A stretch of DNA of 64,000 bases, from positions 310,001 to 374,000 of the forward strand of contig NW_020167522.1 of NCBI RefSeq assembly GCF_001641265.1, given 5' to 3'. This DNA comes from Pseudogymnoascus destructans. Taxonomy: Eukaryota; Ascomycota; Leotiomycetes; Thelebolales; Thelebolaceae. The position numbers were made by a program, and so were the translations under genes. Shown in pieces: positions 1 to 9,822 of this stretch (position 1 is the first letter of the stretch; each line of letters opens with the position of its first letter). The notes beneath the pieces were generated by a model that worked only from the letters and a program-made list of their open reading frames with translations, searched no databases and was not told the origin of the DNA.

Positions 1-1
1 A

Positions 2-1549
2 CGGCCTTTAACACCACCAACCTTTGAGGATGCTTCCTACTCGTGGTCTGCACGCAACTACACTGAATACTCTGCAGTAACAGCACATTGGATTAATAGC
101 AAGTGGCAGCAGAAGTCAAATCTGCTAGATGTGATTCATCTGAAAGAGCCAATTCACAGCGGTGAATATCTTGCAAGCCAATTATATGCCGTTACAGATG
201 ACATGGGAATTACAGATGCTATCTTTACATGCACACGAGATAATGCATCAGCTAACACTGTTATGCTTGCTGAGTACGAGCGCTTAGCTAGCAATCATTC
301 GACTTATACGCAACAGCCATGGACATTCACTGTCAAGGAAGGCGATGTACGTTGTATTGCACACATTATTAATATCGCTGTTGAACATGCTTTAAAGATG
401 CTTAAAGCAGACCCTTCAGCAGAGGCAGAGACATATAGGTGTGAGCAAGGTGCTGCACGAATCCCACGCACTGTTGATTCTCGTACAGAAGTTATGAATA
501 CACTTGCTAAGCTTCGGAGACATATCTATGTGTTTCGGAATCGCTGGTTATGGAAGGACACTCTACAGAAGCAAACAATGGTAGCAGGCCTTAAAGTACA
601 GCAATTATCACTTGATATGCCAGTCAGCTGGAATTCAACATATAAGATGCTTGAATCTGCAACAAAGCTACGAGTGCCAATTACAGCTATCTGTGCATCG
701 CAGCAGTGGGATATTAGCATGAGAGATATTGCTCTTAATGCTGATGACTGGTCAACGATTAAAGAGCTTGAGCTATTTTTCGTTATCTTCTTACGCCCTT
801 TGCAGAAGCTACAAGCTAGCACATACCCTACTCTTAACTACACTATTCCACTGTATTTAAAAATGATTAACAAGCTTAATCATATGCTAAAGGAAGTAGG
901 CGAGCAGTCTACAATTGGGATAGCATGCAACGCAGCACTTCACAAGCTAAATAAGTATTATACTCTTACAACAAACCAGCGGTATAGCCACCTAAGTGTA
1001 GCTACAATTTGTAATCCAAGAATGAATCTTGAGGTCTTTACAAGCTTGTGGCCAAGTAGTGGCGAGGCAAGTAAAAGGAACTGAGTAAGAGCACACTTTC
1101 AAGATGTCTTTACAAAGTATAAGACCCGTCAATATCATCTTGACACTGAGAGAATTGAGCAGCAGACGGAATTAGCTAATGCAGCAGTGCATGAGACTGA
1201 TTCCGACGATGATTTATATGCTGCGCAAGGAACCTCATTTCAAGAACCTGAGTGGAAGCGGTGGGTACTTGAACCACGGCCAGGCCAACAGACAGACATT
1301 CTAAAATACTGGTTATCAAAGCAGTATATGTATCCAATTGTTGCGCAAATTGCAAGAGACCATCTTGCAATTCCAGCAACATCTGCTGCATCAGAGCGGG
1401 TATTTAGTAATGGCAGCGACATAATCACTAAGAAGCGGAACCGGCTGTCGCCTTCAACTGTGAGATATTTACTCTGCCTACGGGATTGGGGTGCACTCCC
1501 AGAAGGTGACGACAGCGAGGGCGATGGAGATGATGAGTGGGAGGAATAG
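2..1549 (+). pseudogene. hAT-family transposase, 5' truncated by window, one in-frame stop
   Basis: One reading frame runs from base 2 to the TAG ending at 1549, broken only by a TGA at 1082-1084. The N-terminal BED part lies outside the window. The first part holds the RNase H-like core with the hAT-type stretch FTCTRDNASAN; the end (about 1290-1480) is the hAT C-terminal dimerisation region (LAIPATSAASERVFS). These transposases cut and paste DNA with 8 bp target duplications. The single stop makes this copy inactive unless read through. A matching terminal sequence follows at 1660-1765. Family assignment is confident; exact sub-family is not. Confidence 0.85.
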
Positions 1550-1659
1550 GGGCTGCAACAGTATAGTACATTATCATAACAGATTCTCACAACCCATTAT
1601 CATAGTTATTATTAGCCTCATTTCTACTTTTCTGCACAACAATTTTATAGCAGAGCCTC

Positions 1660-1765
1660 ATCTACCCGGGTATATACCCATACCTACCCGTGACATCCTA
1701 CCTACCTACCTACTCTACCCGTGAAGCTCCGGGTATATACCCCAAGTGGTACCCGCCGAACACTG
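1660..1765 (+). repeat. right terminal region of the hAT element
   Basis: Several copies of a CCGGGTATATACC-type motif and CTACC runs precede the sequence CCGAACACTG at 1756-1765, the inverse of a typical hAT terminal CAGTGTTCGG. The same arrangement occurs at 44451-44584. The element therefore probably ends at 1765. The other end is outside the window, so the target duplication cannot be checked. Confidence 0.6.
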
Positions 1766-1798
1766 GTAATTTCTATGAAAAGATACTTCAATTGAACA

Positions 1799-2215
1799 AC
1801 TACAGTAGAACCCCTGTTATAGCGATGTAATTTTGACAACACTTGAATATCGTTATAATTGAAATATCGGTATACTAGAAACATGTGATTTAAATTGAAT
1901 GGCTACGTAAACCAACTATCTAGAGTACTCTGCTGCCTCGATGATATTACTAGGGCCTTAATATCAGTAGTAAGGCGTTCTAAGGCCCTAGAATATGATT
2001 TTCCAAGCTTGTTCAATCCTTCTGTATATTCTATAAAAACTTGAAGAGCCTAGCAAGCTTCCTGTAGCATTAGCAAAGGCTGTTCTAGCTCTTCTTCTTC
2101 TTCTTTACCTCTTGTAGAATCATATTTTCTTAAGTAGTCGTATCCTCTTCTTCTACCTCTTCGATAGGGTTTAAGAAGCTTGTAAGTGACATAGCGACAC
2201 GGATTTTGCCAGCCT
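1799..2215 (-). pseudogene. 3' end of a decayed Fot/pogo-like transposon
   Basis: After a TA dinucleotide (1801-1802) the sequence CAGTAGAACCCCTGTTATAGCG matches the terminal repeat at 35367 and resembles the ends of the intact element at 53374-55182. Read on the minus strand, the following 350 bp give stretches resembling the C-terminal tail of that intact transposase (around its EDEILQEV and STLDSW segments), with many stops. Only the last quarter of the gene survives; a solo LTR follows at 2328. Confidence 0.55.
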
Positions 2216-2327
2216 ATATAACGTCTTGGAATAGAATATCAATATTCTTACATAGTAGAATAGAAGTCGGCCAGGTAGTCGAAATAAGGGTTGACTTAAG
2301 GAAACAGTTTGTAACACATAGTCACTG

Positions 2328-2724
2328 TGTAACACTGACTTCTAAATGATAGAAGACACAGAGGTTTCTTGCGTAAGGTTGACTTGAAAGAGGAGGCAGG
2401 GGATTAGACACAAAGGCTTTCCAAGTAACACGTTACAGTATTGTAAAGAATACTATATTGAGTTGAGCACGAAGCTCCTATCTAAGGAAATACTATCTAC
2501 TTATATAGTGGCGTTGTGCCTCATGGGTAATCTGGATAGTTGGCGGATAGCTAGATATTCAGGATAGTTCGTGGATAGCTCAACTATCCAATATCCACTA
2601 GTTTCTGCAACTATCCATTAGCCCCATCACATGGCAGCCTACCCCGCTTCCCACTGTGACTCACACGTCACGTTACTAGGCCCTGGCCCTGTAACCATGA
2701 CATCATGTTACTATAGCCGTAACA
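2328..2724 (-). repeat. solo LTR (Gypsy relative), minus orientation
   Basis: The segment begins TGTAACACTGAC and ends GCCGTAACA, so read on the minus strand it is TG...CA. It is flanked by CACTG at 2323-2327 and 2725-2729, a 5 bp target duplication. Its R/U5-like part (about 2328-2520) closely matches the LTRs of the Gypsy element at 7333-14330 in inverse orientation, including the TATA-like block; its outer U3 part is different. Recombination between two LTRs would leave such a trace. Confidence 0.8.
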
Positions 2725-2730
2725 CACTGG

Positions 2731-3105
2731 AGATCATTGGAAGTCACTATAGTAATCATTATAGTAATCAGCTAACATGCACGTACAGAATATACTATGA
2801 GAAGACTCCCCCTCACCTCTACTTCACAAAGCTTCAATTGGCCGTCTGGAGAAACTTTGCGTTGTGGAACTTTGAGGATGGCCAGGTCTCTCTCCCCAGC
2901 CGTGCTAAGTGGTATCCTGATGGATATGACACTATCCAGTATGGATTTCAATTGGATTCAGACACTACTGGTGCATTCAAGGCTTGGGAAATGTTGAGGG
3001 AGGAAGCTGAACCAGTGGACTTCAAATGGATTCTCCCATCTGAGGATAGATTGTTCCTGTTGCCACCAACGAAGGAGTCTGAGGAGTTTCTTGCCCGGTT
3101 CTATG
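2731..3105 (+). other. isolated exon of an unknown gene with upstream intron
   Basis: An intron appears to end at 2788 (branch GCTAAC, acceptor ACGTACAG). The exon 2789-3105 then encodes about 105 residues with normal-looking composition (for example WNFEDGQVSLPSRAKWYPDG) and ends at a good donor, TATG|GTATGTAG. I do not recognise the protein. The upstream intron contains the repeated TATAGTAATCATTATAGTAA motif also seen in introns at 41.7-43.1 kb. The solo LTR on the left and the pogo element at 3375 on the right bound it, so it is probably a fragment. Confidence 0.4.
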
Positions 3106-3374
3106 GTATGTAGATCAGGTATTACTTTCAGAACAGTCTAGTTAGCTCAATACACTACTCTACACTATACTCCTTAGTTTACCATAAATATTACTATAAT
3201 TGGCTCTTATTCTCAAAGGCCCATATTACTGAAACCTACTATAAAAATATACTCCACAAGCAATCTAAAATATTCTAAAGAGGAAAATTCAAGCAAACAG
3301 AGAGGTACGTACAGAATAGATATATACCTTGAAAATTATTCAAGCAGTTGTTTTATTTTCTTTAAAATAATATA

Positions 3375-5234
3375 ACGTACATGTATAGCGAAAGCGCCAA
3401 ACAAGCGAAAGTGCCAAAATTATCTACCCTCACGACAAACATTGCGATAAATCTACCACAACATTAGAAATCAATTGAAACTACTCGGAGTCCTCTTCCT
3501 CAGAGGTGTCTATTACAATCTGACACGTGCGCGCATTGTGCCCAGTCTCACCACACTTGCCACAGCGACGGGCACGGGTTTCTTCCCTTGGCTTCCGACC
3601 ACGGCTTGCCCTTATTTCCTGCTCTACCTGCTGCACAACATCCCTCTCATCCTGTAGCTCTTGCGCCCCTTGTTGACTAAGTGATCCTCCTTGCTGTAGT
3701 CGTGTTTTCCTAGCTCTCCGGCGCTTGCTTAGTACTTCATTTGCCTGTCGTAGGTTTTGGTTCTCTCCCTTTAGCAGTGCTAATTGATGCATTATTTGCG
3801 ATGCACCCTTTGTAAACTGGTCAACAGCTGCATAGATTGAGGTTGGAGAGCTATTTTGATGGCGTGAAATCCGAGTTTTAATAAATGTAGACTGTGACAT
3901 AGCTTCAATTGGGTTGTTTGGTGTCTGAGAAACCCAAGGTTGAGCAGTACCTGGGCGGGAGCTTGGAGGCGTTGGTGTCCTTAACTTAAGATCAAGTGTA
4001 GATATCACTCTCTCAGGGTCAAATGGAAGAAGCCCTGCCCCTCGGAACCCGCCTCGAATGTTACTTTCCGTCATTGTAGTGTTAAATGCAGTGTGGAAGG
4101 CAGGAAAGAAGTCATCCTTTGTAATATGAGAAATATGAGCCTGCATCATATCTTCAATTTGCCGACCATAGGCCTGCTTTAACGGGCCGAAACAGCCAAC
4201 ATCAAGTGGCTGGAGTAGATGAGAAGAGTGAGCAGGCATACAAAGCGTAATAATGTTGTGTTCCTTGCAGTACTCCTCAAACTCATCTGAGTGGTGGCTC
4301 TCATGACCATCAAGGACTAACAAGCGATAACCACCAACACTCCGGGCCTTTGTATGCTTCTCAAAGTGCTGAATCCAATCCATGCCTCTCTCGTTTGTAG
4401 TCCAGCCATTTTCAGTAACAGAAATCACCCAATCGCTTGAAAATCCACTATTCTCATACCAAGATGTAAGGTGGTTTTTGCCTGCAACAATGATAAATGG
4501 TGGTACTGCCCAACCTTGAGAACTAACGCCTTGGATTACTGTAACCCATTCCCGATTACCAGGCTGTACCTTCTTTGCTTTTGCCCGCCCGTCTGAGCTT
4601 GTTACAACCATAGCAGTTGAGATAACGCCCATCATAAACCCAGTCTCATCAAAGTTGTAGATATCTGCTTCATCGATACCATATTTCGCAATTGTGTTAC
4701 GCACAAGCTCAAACCAGCCATTAATAACTTCTGGATCTTCGCACTTAGCCCTCTGGTAGTCGTATTTGCGCTGAAAGCGTGTCTGGAGCTCTACACGCCG
4801 CTTAACAAAGTTTGAAGCCCAACGCGACCCAACGCGTGACGCGTCGCGTGTTGCAAGTAGTCGACTTGCCATATCTTCAACAACAGACAGCCGAGGAGGA
4901 AACCCTTTGGCAGCTAGGTCGAGTATATACTGAACAAGGACGGACTCCTCTAGGTTAGTTAATTTCCGTGAGTTGGCTTGGATATCGCGTCGTGAAGGTA
5001 CACCTTCTAGACGACGACCTAGCTTGCGGTGGTCCACAGAATAGATCCTAGCAGCAACTCGAAGGCGTAACTTTGGGTCGCTTTGCATAGCCTGGATAGC
5101 TAGCACTAATTGGCTTTCATCGTTTTTATGGGGCATGTTTTGTTGTTGAGGAATTTAACATTTAGTTGGGGGGTTTGGTCACCGCATCATTTTGGCGCTT
5201 TCGCTTGTTTGGCGCTTTCGCTATACATGTACGT
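3375..5234 (-). mobile_element. intact pogo-like DNA transposon, copy A (1,860 bp)
   Basis: Terminal inverted repeats of 46 bp lie at 3375-3420 and 5189-5234 with one mismatch, both starting ACGTACATG from outside. TA is duplicated outside (3373-3374 and 5235-5236), as expected for the Tc1/mariner-pogo group. Each repeat contains two direct 17 bp copies starting AGCGAAAG. The single intact gene fills the interior. Element length equals that of copy B at 25124-26983, so both are members of one young family. Confidence 0.92.
3481..5136 (-). CDS. pogo/Tc5-like DDE transposase, 551 aa, intact
   Basis: The protein should cut and paste the surrounding element in the nucleus. Residues 1-60 look like a Psq-type helix-turn-helix, residues 65-135 like a CENP-B/Tc5 helix-turn-helix, and 160-375 like a DDE_1 catalytic domain with candidate acidic residues in YNFDETGFMMG, LVLDGHESH and QPLDVGC. 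The C-terminal tail is coiled-coil-like and ends in a zinc knuckle, CGKCGETGHNARTCQ (C-x2-C-x4-H-x4-C). The frame has no break and the start ATG lies just inside the terminal repeat. Copy B has the same length and layout. The element may be mobile, but expression is unknown. Confidence 0.92.
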   Translation of the reverse strand: MPHKNDESQLVLAIQAMQSDPKLRLRVAARIYSVDHRKLGRRLEGVPSRRDIQANSRKLTNLEESVLVQYILDLAAKGFPPRLSVVEDMASRLLATRDASRVGSRWASNFVKRRVELQTRFQRKYDYQRAKCEDPEVINGWFELVRNTIAKYGIDEADIYNFDETGFMMGVISTAMVVTSSDGRAKAKKVQPGNREWVTVIQGVSSQGWAVPPFIIVAGKNHLTSWYENSGFSSDWVISVTENGWTTNERGMDWIQHFEKHTKARSVGGYRLLVLDGHESHHSDEFEEYCKEHNIITLCMPAHSSHLLQPLDVGCFGPLKQAYGRQIEDMMQAHISHITKDDFFPAFHTAFNTTMTESNIRGGFRGAGLLPFDPERVISTLDLKLRTPTPPSSRPGTAQPWVSQTPNNPIEAMSQSTFIKTRISRHQNSSPTSIYAAVDQFTKGASQIMHQLALLKGENQNLRQANEVLSKRRRARKTRLQQGGSLSQQGAQELQDERDVVQQVEQEIRASRGRKPREETRARRCGKCGETGHNARTCQIVIDTSEEEDSE

Positions 5235-5322
5235 TAATCTTGATATTTTTAAATTTCATGTCTTATAACCAATCTTTAAGTTCACCAATACATGCACATA
5301 CCTATAGTGATGTATTTTCTCT

Positions 5323-5736
5323 CAATGATCCTCAATATAGTAATAATTATAGTAATCACTACTAACTTTTATTAGCACCCTCCCATCAACCACCATTAAA
5401 ATGGTGGAAAGAAAACGAACTACTATTCCCAGGACTTGGTGCTATGGCCCGGGATATACTTTGTATTCCTGCTTCAGAAGCTCTTGTTGAGCGAGTCTTT
5501 AGCACTGCCCGTGCTGTCTGCAATTATAAGCGCAACCAAATGACCCCTGATACAATACGGGAATTATGCTTGTCTTCTACCGCCAGAAAATTGAACAGGA
5601 ACAGATATTCGAACACTACTCTGTTGCAGATATAATTGATTTGACTTATATGAATGATGAGGAAATATTATTTGAGTATAATGCTCTAATTGATAATATC
5701 CAAGAGAAGATGACGCTACAGTATATTCCAGACTGA
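5323..5736 (+). pseudogene. hAT transposase C-terminal exon relic
   Basis: An intron-like stretch with a TATAGTAATAATTATAGTAATC-like repeat and ACTAAC branch ends at TTATTAG (5375). The following exon encodes the hAT dimerisation motif (DILCIPASEALVERVFS) and continues, after a one-base frame change near 5575, to a stop after QYIPD at about 5736. Only the C-terminal part of the gene is present; the intact pogo element lies immediately left. It is a different hAT lineage from the one at position 2. Confidence 0.65.
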
Positions 5737-5983
5737 AGCCCAAGGCAGCCAAATACCTGTGATAGGACAAAGCGGAACCAAGACTGGTTTAATTTTATTC
5801 AATCACGATGAGGCCTTTATACGTTACCAAGGGTACAGCGATTACAGCCCCAGCACTGAGGGCAACGCAGCCAAGTTTGTTACCAAAGTCAGGCTAATAC
5901 ATCAACATTTGACTTAATTGACCCGGAGCTAGAAGATTTAGAGGGGCTACCCCCAAGCCAAGACGGGTGTGATTACACCCTAC

Positions 5984-6291
5984 TGTTATGGCTAAGTGCT
6001 AGTGCTATGGCTAGCGCTTACGGCTGCAACCTCACGTGATGGATAACATTGGATATCATGAATATTATGTTATCCATGTTATCCACAGATATCCCTTTGG
6101 CACGACGCCACTATATAAGTAGATAGTATTTCCTTAGATAGGAGCTTCGTGCTCAACTCAATATAGTATTCTTTACAATACTGTAATGTGTTACTTAGAA
6201 AGCCTTTGTGTATAATCCCCTGCCTCCTCTGTCAAGTCAACCTTACGCAAGAAACCTCTGTGTCTTCTATCATTTAGAAGTCAGCGTTACA
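5984..6291 (+). repeat. solo LTR (Gypsy relative), plus orientation
   Basis: The 308 bp segment starts TGTT and ends ACA and is flanked by CCTAC at 5979-5983 and 6292-6296, a perfect 5 bp target duplication. Its last 185 bp (from GGCACGACGCCACTATATAAG) closely match the R/U5 part of the full Gypsy LTRs; the first 120 bp differ. It is the same LTR family as 2328-2724 with a shorter U3. Confidence 0.85.
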
Positions 6292-6505
6292 CCTACCTTC
6301 ACTTGCAAGGCCATAGAATGACAGTTGCCTCGGGGGGAAGTAGTTGAAACAATTGAGTTGAGCCAAGTCCATAATAAGTCTCAGTCTGGTCGGGAAATTC
6401 AGGAGTCACGGCGTAATATAGATCTATAGCAATAATTATAGTAATTGCCATCTACTACAAATTGCACATGGAAAATAAGTCATTATATGTATTATCTACA
6501 CGTGA

Positions 6506-7178
6506 TTGTTAACCAACCCTAGTCCCGTGACCAGTTTCTTGGCAGACCGATGGGGTAGGTCCCCCGTGACGCACACTAATTGTAGACAGTGGTGGGTGTG
6601 GTCAAATAGGGGGTTCGTCGACGGAACCTTCAAAGGCTTTTGTCGACCAGCAGGAGACTCCGAAGTTTCAGTGGCAGTGGTATTCTGGATATCAAAAGAA
6701 GCACAGAATGCACTTCCAAGCAATTGTAACCCCAGACGGGCTTGTATCGTCCTTAATTGGACCATATAACGGACCTGCAAATGACTGGCGAATATGGCAG
6801 GATTATGGCTGCGTACAGCAGATCCGGTGTACTATAGGAGGAAGAAAGGATTTATATCTTTATGGGGACCCTGCCTACCATTGTACAGAGGGTATTCTAG
6901 CCCCATATACTTGCCCTCGTGGTCATCGATATCTTCCGCAAAAGCAGAAGCAGTTTAAAAAGGCTCTATCATCTGTAAGAATTGCAGTAGAGAACACCTT
7001 TGGGTTAACACAACAGTTATGGACGTATACAGCATTTGACAAGGGGTTACAGTCACAATCGCAGCCTGTAGCTGCTCACTTTAAAGCTGCAATACCTATT
7101 ATTCGTGGTAATTTGATCGGGACAAGGTTTCTAGTAGCACCACCAACAGTAGAGGAGTATCTTTGTTATAATAGCTAG
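6506..7178 (+). pseudogene. PIF/Harbinger-like transposase fragment with frameshift
   Basis: Two overlapping frames together give a DDE_Tnp_4-type core. The first (to about 6690) includes GFVDGTFKGF, with the first catalytic Asp. The second (6660-7178) includes the Gly-rich HFQAIVTPDG, the second Asp in GPANDWRIW and the Glu in VRIAVENTFG. The one-base frame change lies near 6660. The N-terminus is missing. The gene is a decayed Harbinger-type transposase. Confidence 0.7.
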
Positions 7179-7198
7179 CTACAATTAGTATTGATGCT

Positions 7199-7332
7199 TC
7201 ACCGGATAGGCCCATGAAGCGCTTGCTCAAGTAACGATATCATCGTTGACTGGCCTTTTTTGATTTCTTCCTGGCCTTCCTGAAGCTCCCAGATCTGGTA
7301 ATCAACTTGCTGAAATTGCAACTCAATACTAC
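7199..7332 (-). pseudogene. C-terminal end of an accessory ORF, split by the Gypsy insertion
   Basis: On the minus strand an open frame with a coiled-coil look (ELQEGQEEIKKGQSTMISLL) ends at 7199. It is interrupted at 7328-7332 by the Gypsy LTR. Counting the ACTAC duplication once, the frame continues without a stop into 14331-14390. Harbinger elements often carry a second, Myb-like gene in opposite orientation; this could be its end, but no Myb motif is visible here. Confidence 0.4.
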
Positions 7333-7807
7333 TGTTACGACGGAACAAGAAGGCTGGCCAACTACAGGACAGGAAGGAGGGAGGTCGCATGAGACCGGCC
7401 CTGGTACCTGGAGGGGCAGCGGGGATTAGTAGTTCCGAAAGTATCACGTGACGGACTCGCAGGATGATGAGAAGAGTCCTAAGAGTCCAGGACTCCGAGG
7501 ACTCGAGTGAGTTCCCAGGAGTCCACTAGGCACGTGATGGACTCGCAGGATGATGAGAAGAGTCCTAAGAGTCCAGGACTCCGAGGACTCAAGTGAGTTC
7601 CCAAGAGTCCACTAGGCACGACGCCACTATATAAGTAGATAGTATTTCCTTAGATAGGAGCTTCGTGCTCAACTCAATACAGTATTTGTTATATACTAGT
7701 AACGTGTTACTTGAAGCCTTTGTGTCTGATCCCCTGCCTCCTCTGATAAGTAAACCTTTACGCAAGAGAACCTCTGTGTCTTCTATCGTTTAGAAGTCAG
7801 CGTTACA
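7333..7807 (+). repeat. 5' LTR of the Gypsy element
   Basis: TG...CA, 475 bp. The U3 contains two tandem 86 bp copies (7445-7530 and 7531-7616), each beginning CACGTGA and rich in GGACTC/GAGTCC. CACGTG is an E-box-type palindrome. A TATA box follows at 7628. Confidence 0.95.
7628..7672 (+). promoter_or_regulatory. LTR core promoter and likely R start
   Basis: TATATAA at 7628-7634. About 37 nt downstream is GTGCTCAA (7665-7672), whose reverse complement lies just after the LTR (7810-7817). That spacing fits transcription starting near 7665. The block is the part best conserved among the solo LTRs at 2328-2724 and 5984-6291. Confidence 0.5.
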
Positions 7808-7809
7808 CT

Positions 7810-7817
7810 TTGAGCAC
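7810..7817 (+). other. candidate self-priming primer-binding site
   Basis: TTGAGCAC begins 2 nt after the 5' LTR and is complementary to GTGCTCAA at the predicted 5' end of the transcript. Several fungal chromoviruses (Tf1 type) prime reverse transcription with their own 5' RNA end. Only 8 bp pair, so this is suggestive. Confidence 0.4.
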
Positions 7818-7853
7818 CACTTCTACGAGGTACCGGCTTACACACAAAGCAAC

Positions 7854-8807
7854 ATGTCTGTCGTCAGTTCGAAGGGGAAAACCCCCACCACGCCAACTTC
7901 GTCTCAGAGGTCTAAGCCTGAGAATGAAGAGATGCCCGATGCACCCACCGTCAACGAACTCAAGGAAACTCTACGCGTCAAGTTGCCCGACACTTACTCC
8001 GGCAACCGAAAGGAACTTGAGGTGTTTTTGCTACAGGTCGAACTGTACCAGCACTTCAATGATGAGAAGTTTCCCACCCAGGAGAGCTATGCCCTGTGGA
8101 CTGCGTCCTACCTTAGGGGGGAAGCCCTGCGATGGATCGAACCATTCCTCAAGGACTATTTCAAATATGAAAGTACCAATGGAAGCATGACAACTACGCA
8201 GACTATGTTTGGCAGCTGGAATGGATTCTGTAAGGAAATCCGACGCATGTTCGGAGACATCGATGAGATTAAGACCGCAGAAGACCATCTGTTTGCACTT
8301 AAGCAGACTGGCAGCGCCCTCACATACTCCACAGAATTCCAGAGATACGGCAATCAGACAGGATGGGACGCCAGCGCACTCATCAGCCACTACCGACGTG
8401 GGCTGAAGAGCCATATACGTATGGAACTTGCCCGTTTGGAACAACAACCAACGGACATGGTAGCGCTAATCGAACATACGGTCCGAATCGACAATCGACT
8501 ATACGAATTCCAGAAGGAACGTCGGACCTATGACAAGCCCAAGAAAAGTTACCCCTACCGGGGAAACGAGGGCAGACGACGGGATCAACACCCGCGAGAC
8601 AACCGTTGGTCGGACCCAATGGAACTCGATGCCACGTTCAAACCTGGACGACCCCGTGACCCTAAGAAAGACAGACAATTCAAGGAACGACTCTGTTTTA
8701 ACTGCGACAAGCCAGGCCACATGGCCCGAGACTGCAGACAGCCAAAGAAAGGGAACGGCGGACGCAAAGTCGGCAAACAACTCAATGCCACCGGACAGGA
8801 CAGTTGA
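7854..8807 (+). CDS. Gypsy Gag, 317 aa frame with CCHC zinc knuckle
   Basis: The ATG is 46 nt after the LTR. The protein has a retrotransposon gag domain (about residues 40-220, including LRGEALRWIEPFL and the GWDASALISHYRRGL stretch) and a basic tail with the zinc knuckle CFNCDKPGHMARDC (C-x2-C-x4-H-x4-C) near residue 285. It should form the virus-like particle core and bind RNA. The frame stops at 8805-8807, soon after QLNAT. Related fungal elements usually continue from the knuckle into the region found here in the next frame, so this stop is probably a break or a second frameshift point. Confidence 0.85.
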   Translation: MSVVSSKGKTPTTPTSSQRSKPENEEMPDAPTVNELKETLRVKLPDTYSGNRKELEVFLLQVELYQHFNDEKFPTQESYALWTASYLRGEALRWIEPFLKDYFKYESTNGSMTTTQTMFGSWNGFCKEIRRMFGDIDEIKTAEDHLFALKQTGSALTYSTEFQRYGNQTGWDASALISHYRRGLKSHIRMELARLEQQPTDMVALIEHTVRIDNRLYEFQKERRTYDKPKKSYPYRGNEGRRRDQHPRDNRWSDPMELDATFKPGRPRDPKKDRQFKERLCFNCDKPGHMARDCRQPKKGNGGRKVGKQLNATGQDS

Positions 8808-9790
8808 ACGCAACGTTTGTGAGCAAACAAGACTGGGGAATAAACGGCGAAAGCACCCCAGAAGACGAGAGCTCAGATGAAGGGTCGGAGGCGGAATCGT
8901 TCACCGTCTCGGAACAGGAGACCTTCGATGAACTCGCACCTACGGAACCAATGAGTCCACGGTGCAAGAACGTAGTAAGACGCATGGCAAAACACGCCCA
9001 CGCGAAGATTAGGGCCGAACGAGACAAGCCCAATGGCCAGAGGAAAATCCCCATGCTTAAAGACCTCTACGGGAACCTGTTACAGGAACTTCCGTTAAAA
9101 TGCAAGGTGGACGACTGCAAGGATGACCTCTGGAGATACTACGACCAACTAACGAATACCCGCAGGCTGCTTGGCACGTCCCAAGACGTAGCTAAGTTGG
9201 AAGCCCAAGAAGCGGAAGAACTGGAGAAGGATGTCGAGCATATGGCTAAACTGAAGTATATGAAAAGCGTCAAAATTTACTACCAGGACCGCAGGAGAGC
9301 CCTGAAGAAGTACGACGAGAAAGCCAGAGATATGCTCCGACGGGAAAATGCGAGACCCACTCCACGCATCGAAAGGAGAGCCATGGAGCAACTAGACACG
9401 TTCTCCACGCCTCCGAGGGAAGATAGTGCATGGGTGAGAGGACAGCGGGAACTATCAATGACAGACGCAACAGAGACTGATCATCCCTGGCACGCGTATG
9501 TCTACTGGGAGTATTGCAGCGAAGATGATTGCAAGCTCCACTGGAAAAAGAAACACCAGAATCAGTTGTTTCCCCGATCCTCGCCCAGGATACACTTCAG
9601 AGACGCAGAGCAAGTTCACGCCCTCAGGCGAAGCCAGTCTGAAGGAGACTTGCCTATCAAAAGCGAACAGGTATACAAGAAATACCCACATCTGCTAGAC
9701 GAAGCAGAAGAGCGAGGGAAACGATCTCCCCAAGGACCACCATTGGAAGCGGATGAATACTATCCTTCCTCGGATGAGTCAAAAAACTAG
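8804..9790 (+). CDS. Gypsy gag-pol linker frame
   Basis: This frame is open from 8702 and has no ATG until about 8951, so it is probably not translated alone. It encodes an acidic start ([16 protein letters not shown]), a helical charged middle and, near the end, a segment [19 protein letters not shown] resembling the region before protease in fungal Gypsy elements. It lies -1 relative to gag. It ends at TAG 9788-9790, directly after the slippery heptamer AAAAAAC, and pol follows in the -1 frame. Likely part of a Gag-linker polyprotein. Confidence 0.6.
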   Translation: MNATFVSKQDWGINGESTPEDESSDEGSEAESFTVSEQETFDELAPTEPMSPRCKNVVRRMAKHAHAKIRAERDKPNGQRKIPMLKDLYGNLLQELPLKCKVDDCKDDLWRYYDQLTNTRRLLGTSQDVAKLEAQEAEELEKDVEHMAKLKYMKSVKIYYQDRRRALKKYDEKARDMLRRENARPTPRIERRAMEQLDTFSTPPREDSAWVRGQRELSMTDATETDHPWHAYVYWEYCSEDDCKLHWKKKHQNQLFPRSSPRIHFRDAEQVHALRRSQSEGDLPIKSEQVYKKYPHLLDEAEERGKRSPQGPPLEADEYYPSSDESKN

Positions 9791-9822
9791 GAGTCCTCGA
9801 CGGTAGGCCACCGGCGAGCGAC
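9781..9822 (+). promoter_or_regulatory. -1 ribosomal frameshift signal into pol
   Basis: In the frame of the linker ORF the bases 9781-9787 read A AAA AAC, a canonical X XXY YYZ slippery site, immediately followed by TAG. A 5 nt spacer leads to a hairpin: 9793-9795 with 9820-9822, 9796-9799 with 9815-9818 (C9819 bulged), 9801-9803 with 9811-9813, loop 9804-9810; ten pairs, one A-G mismatch. Slipping back one base enters the frame of pol, which is open there. Confidence 0.8.

Noticed and set aside
2631..3113. A 160-codon ORF
   Set aside because: Its first third is solo-LTR sequence and an intron-like stretch; only 2789-3105 has coding character, so I kept just that exon.
8690..8707. TTTTAAC as a frameshift site in gag
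   Set aside because: It does not fit X XXY YYZ in the gag frame, and the -1 frame has a stop at that point.
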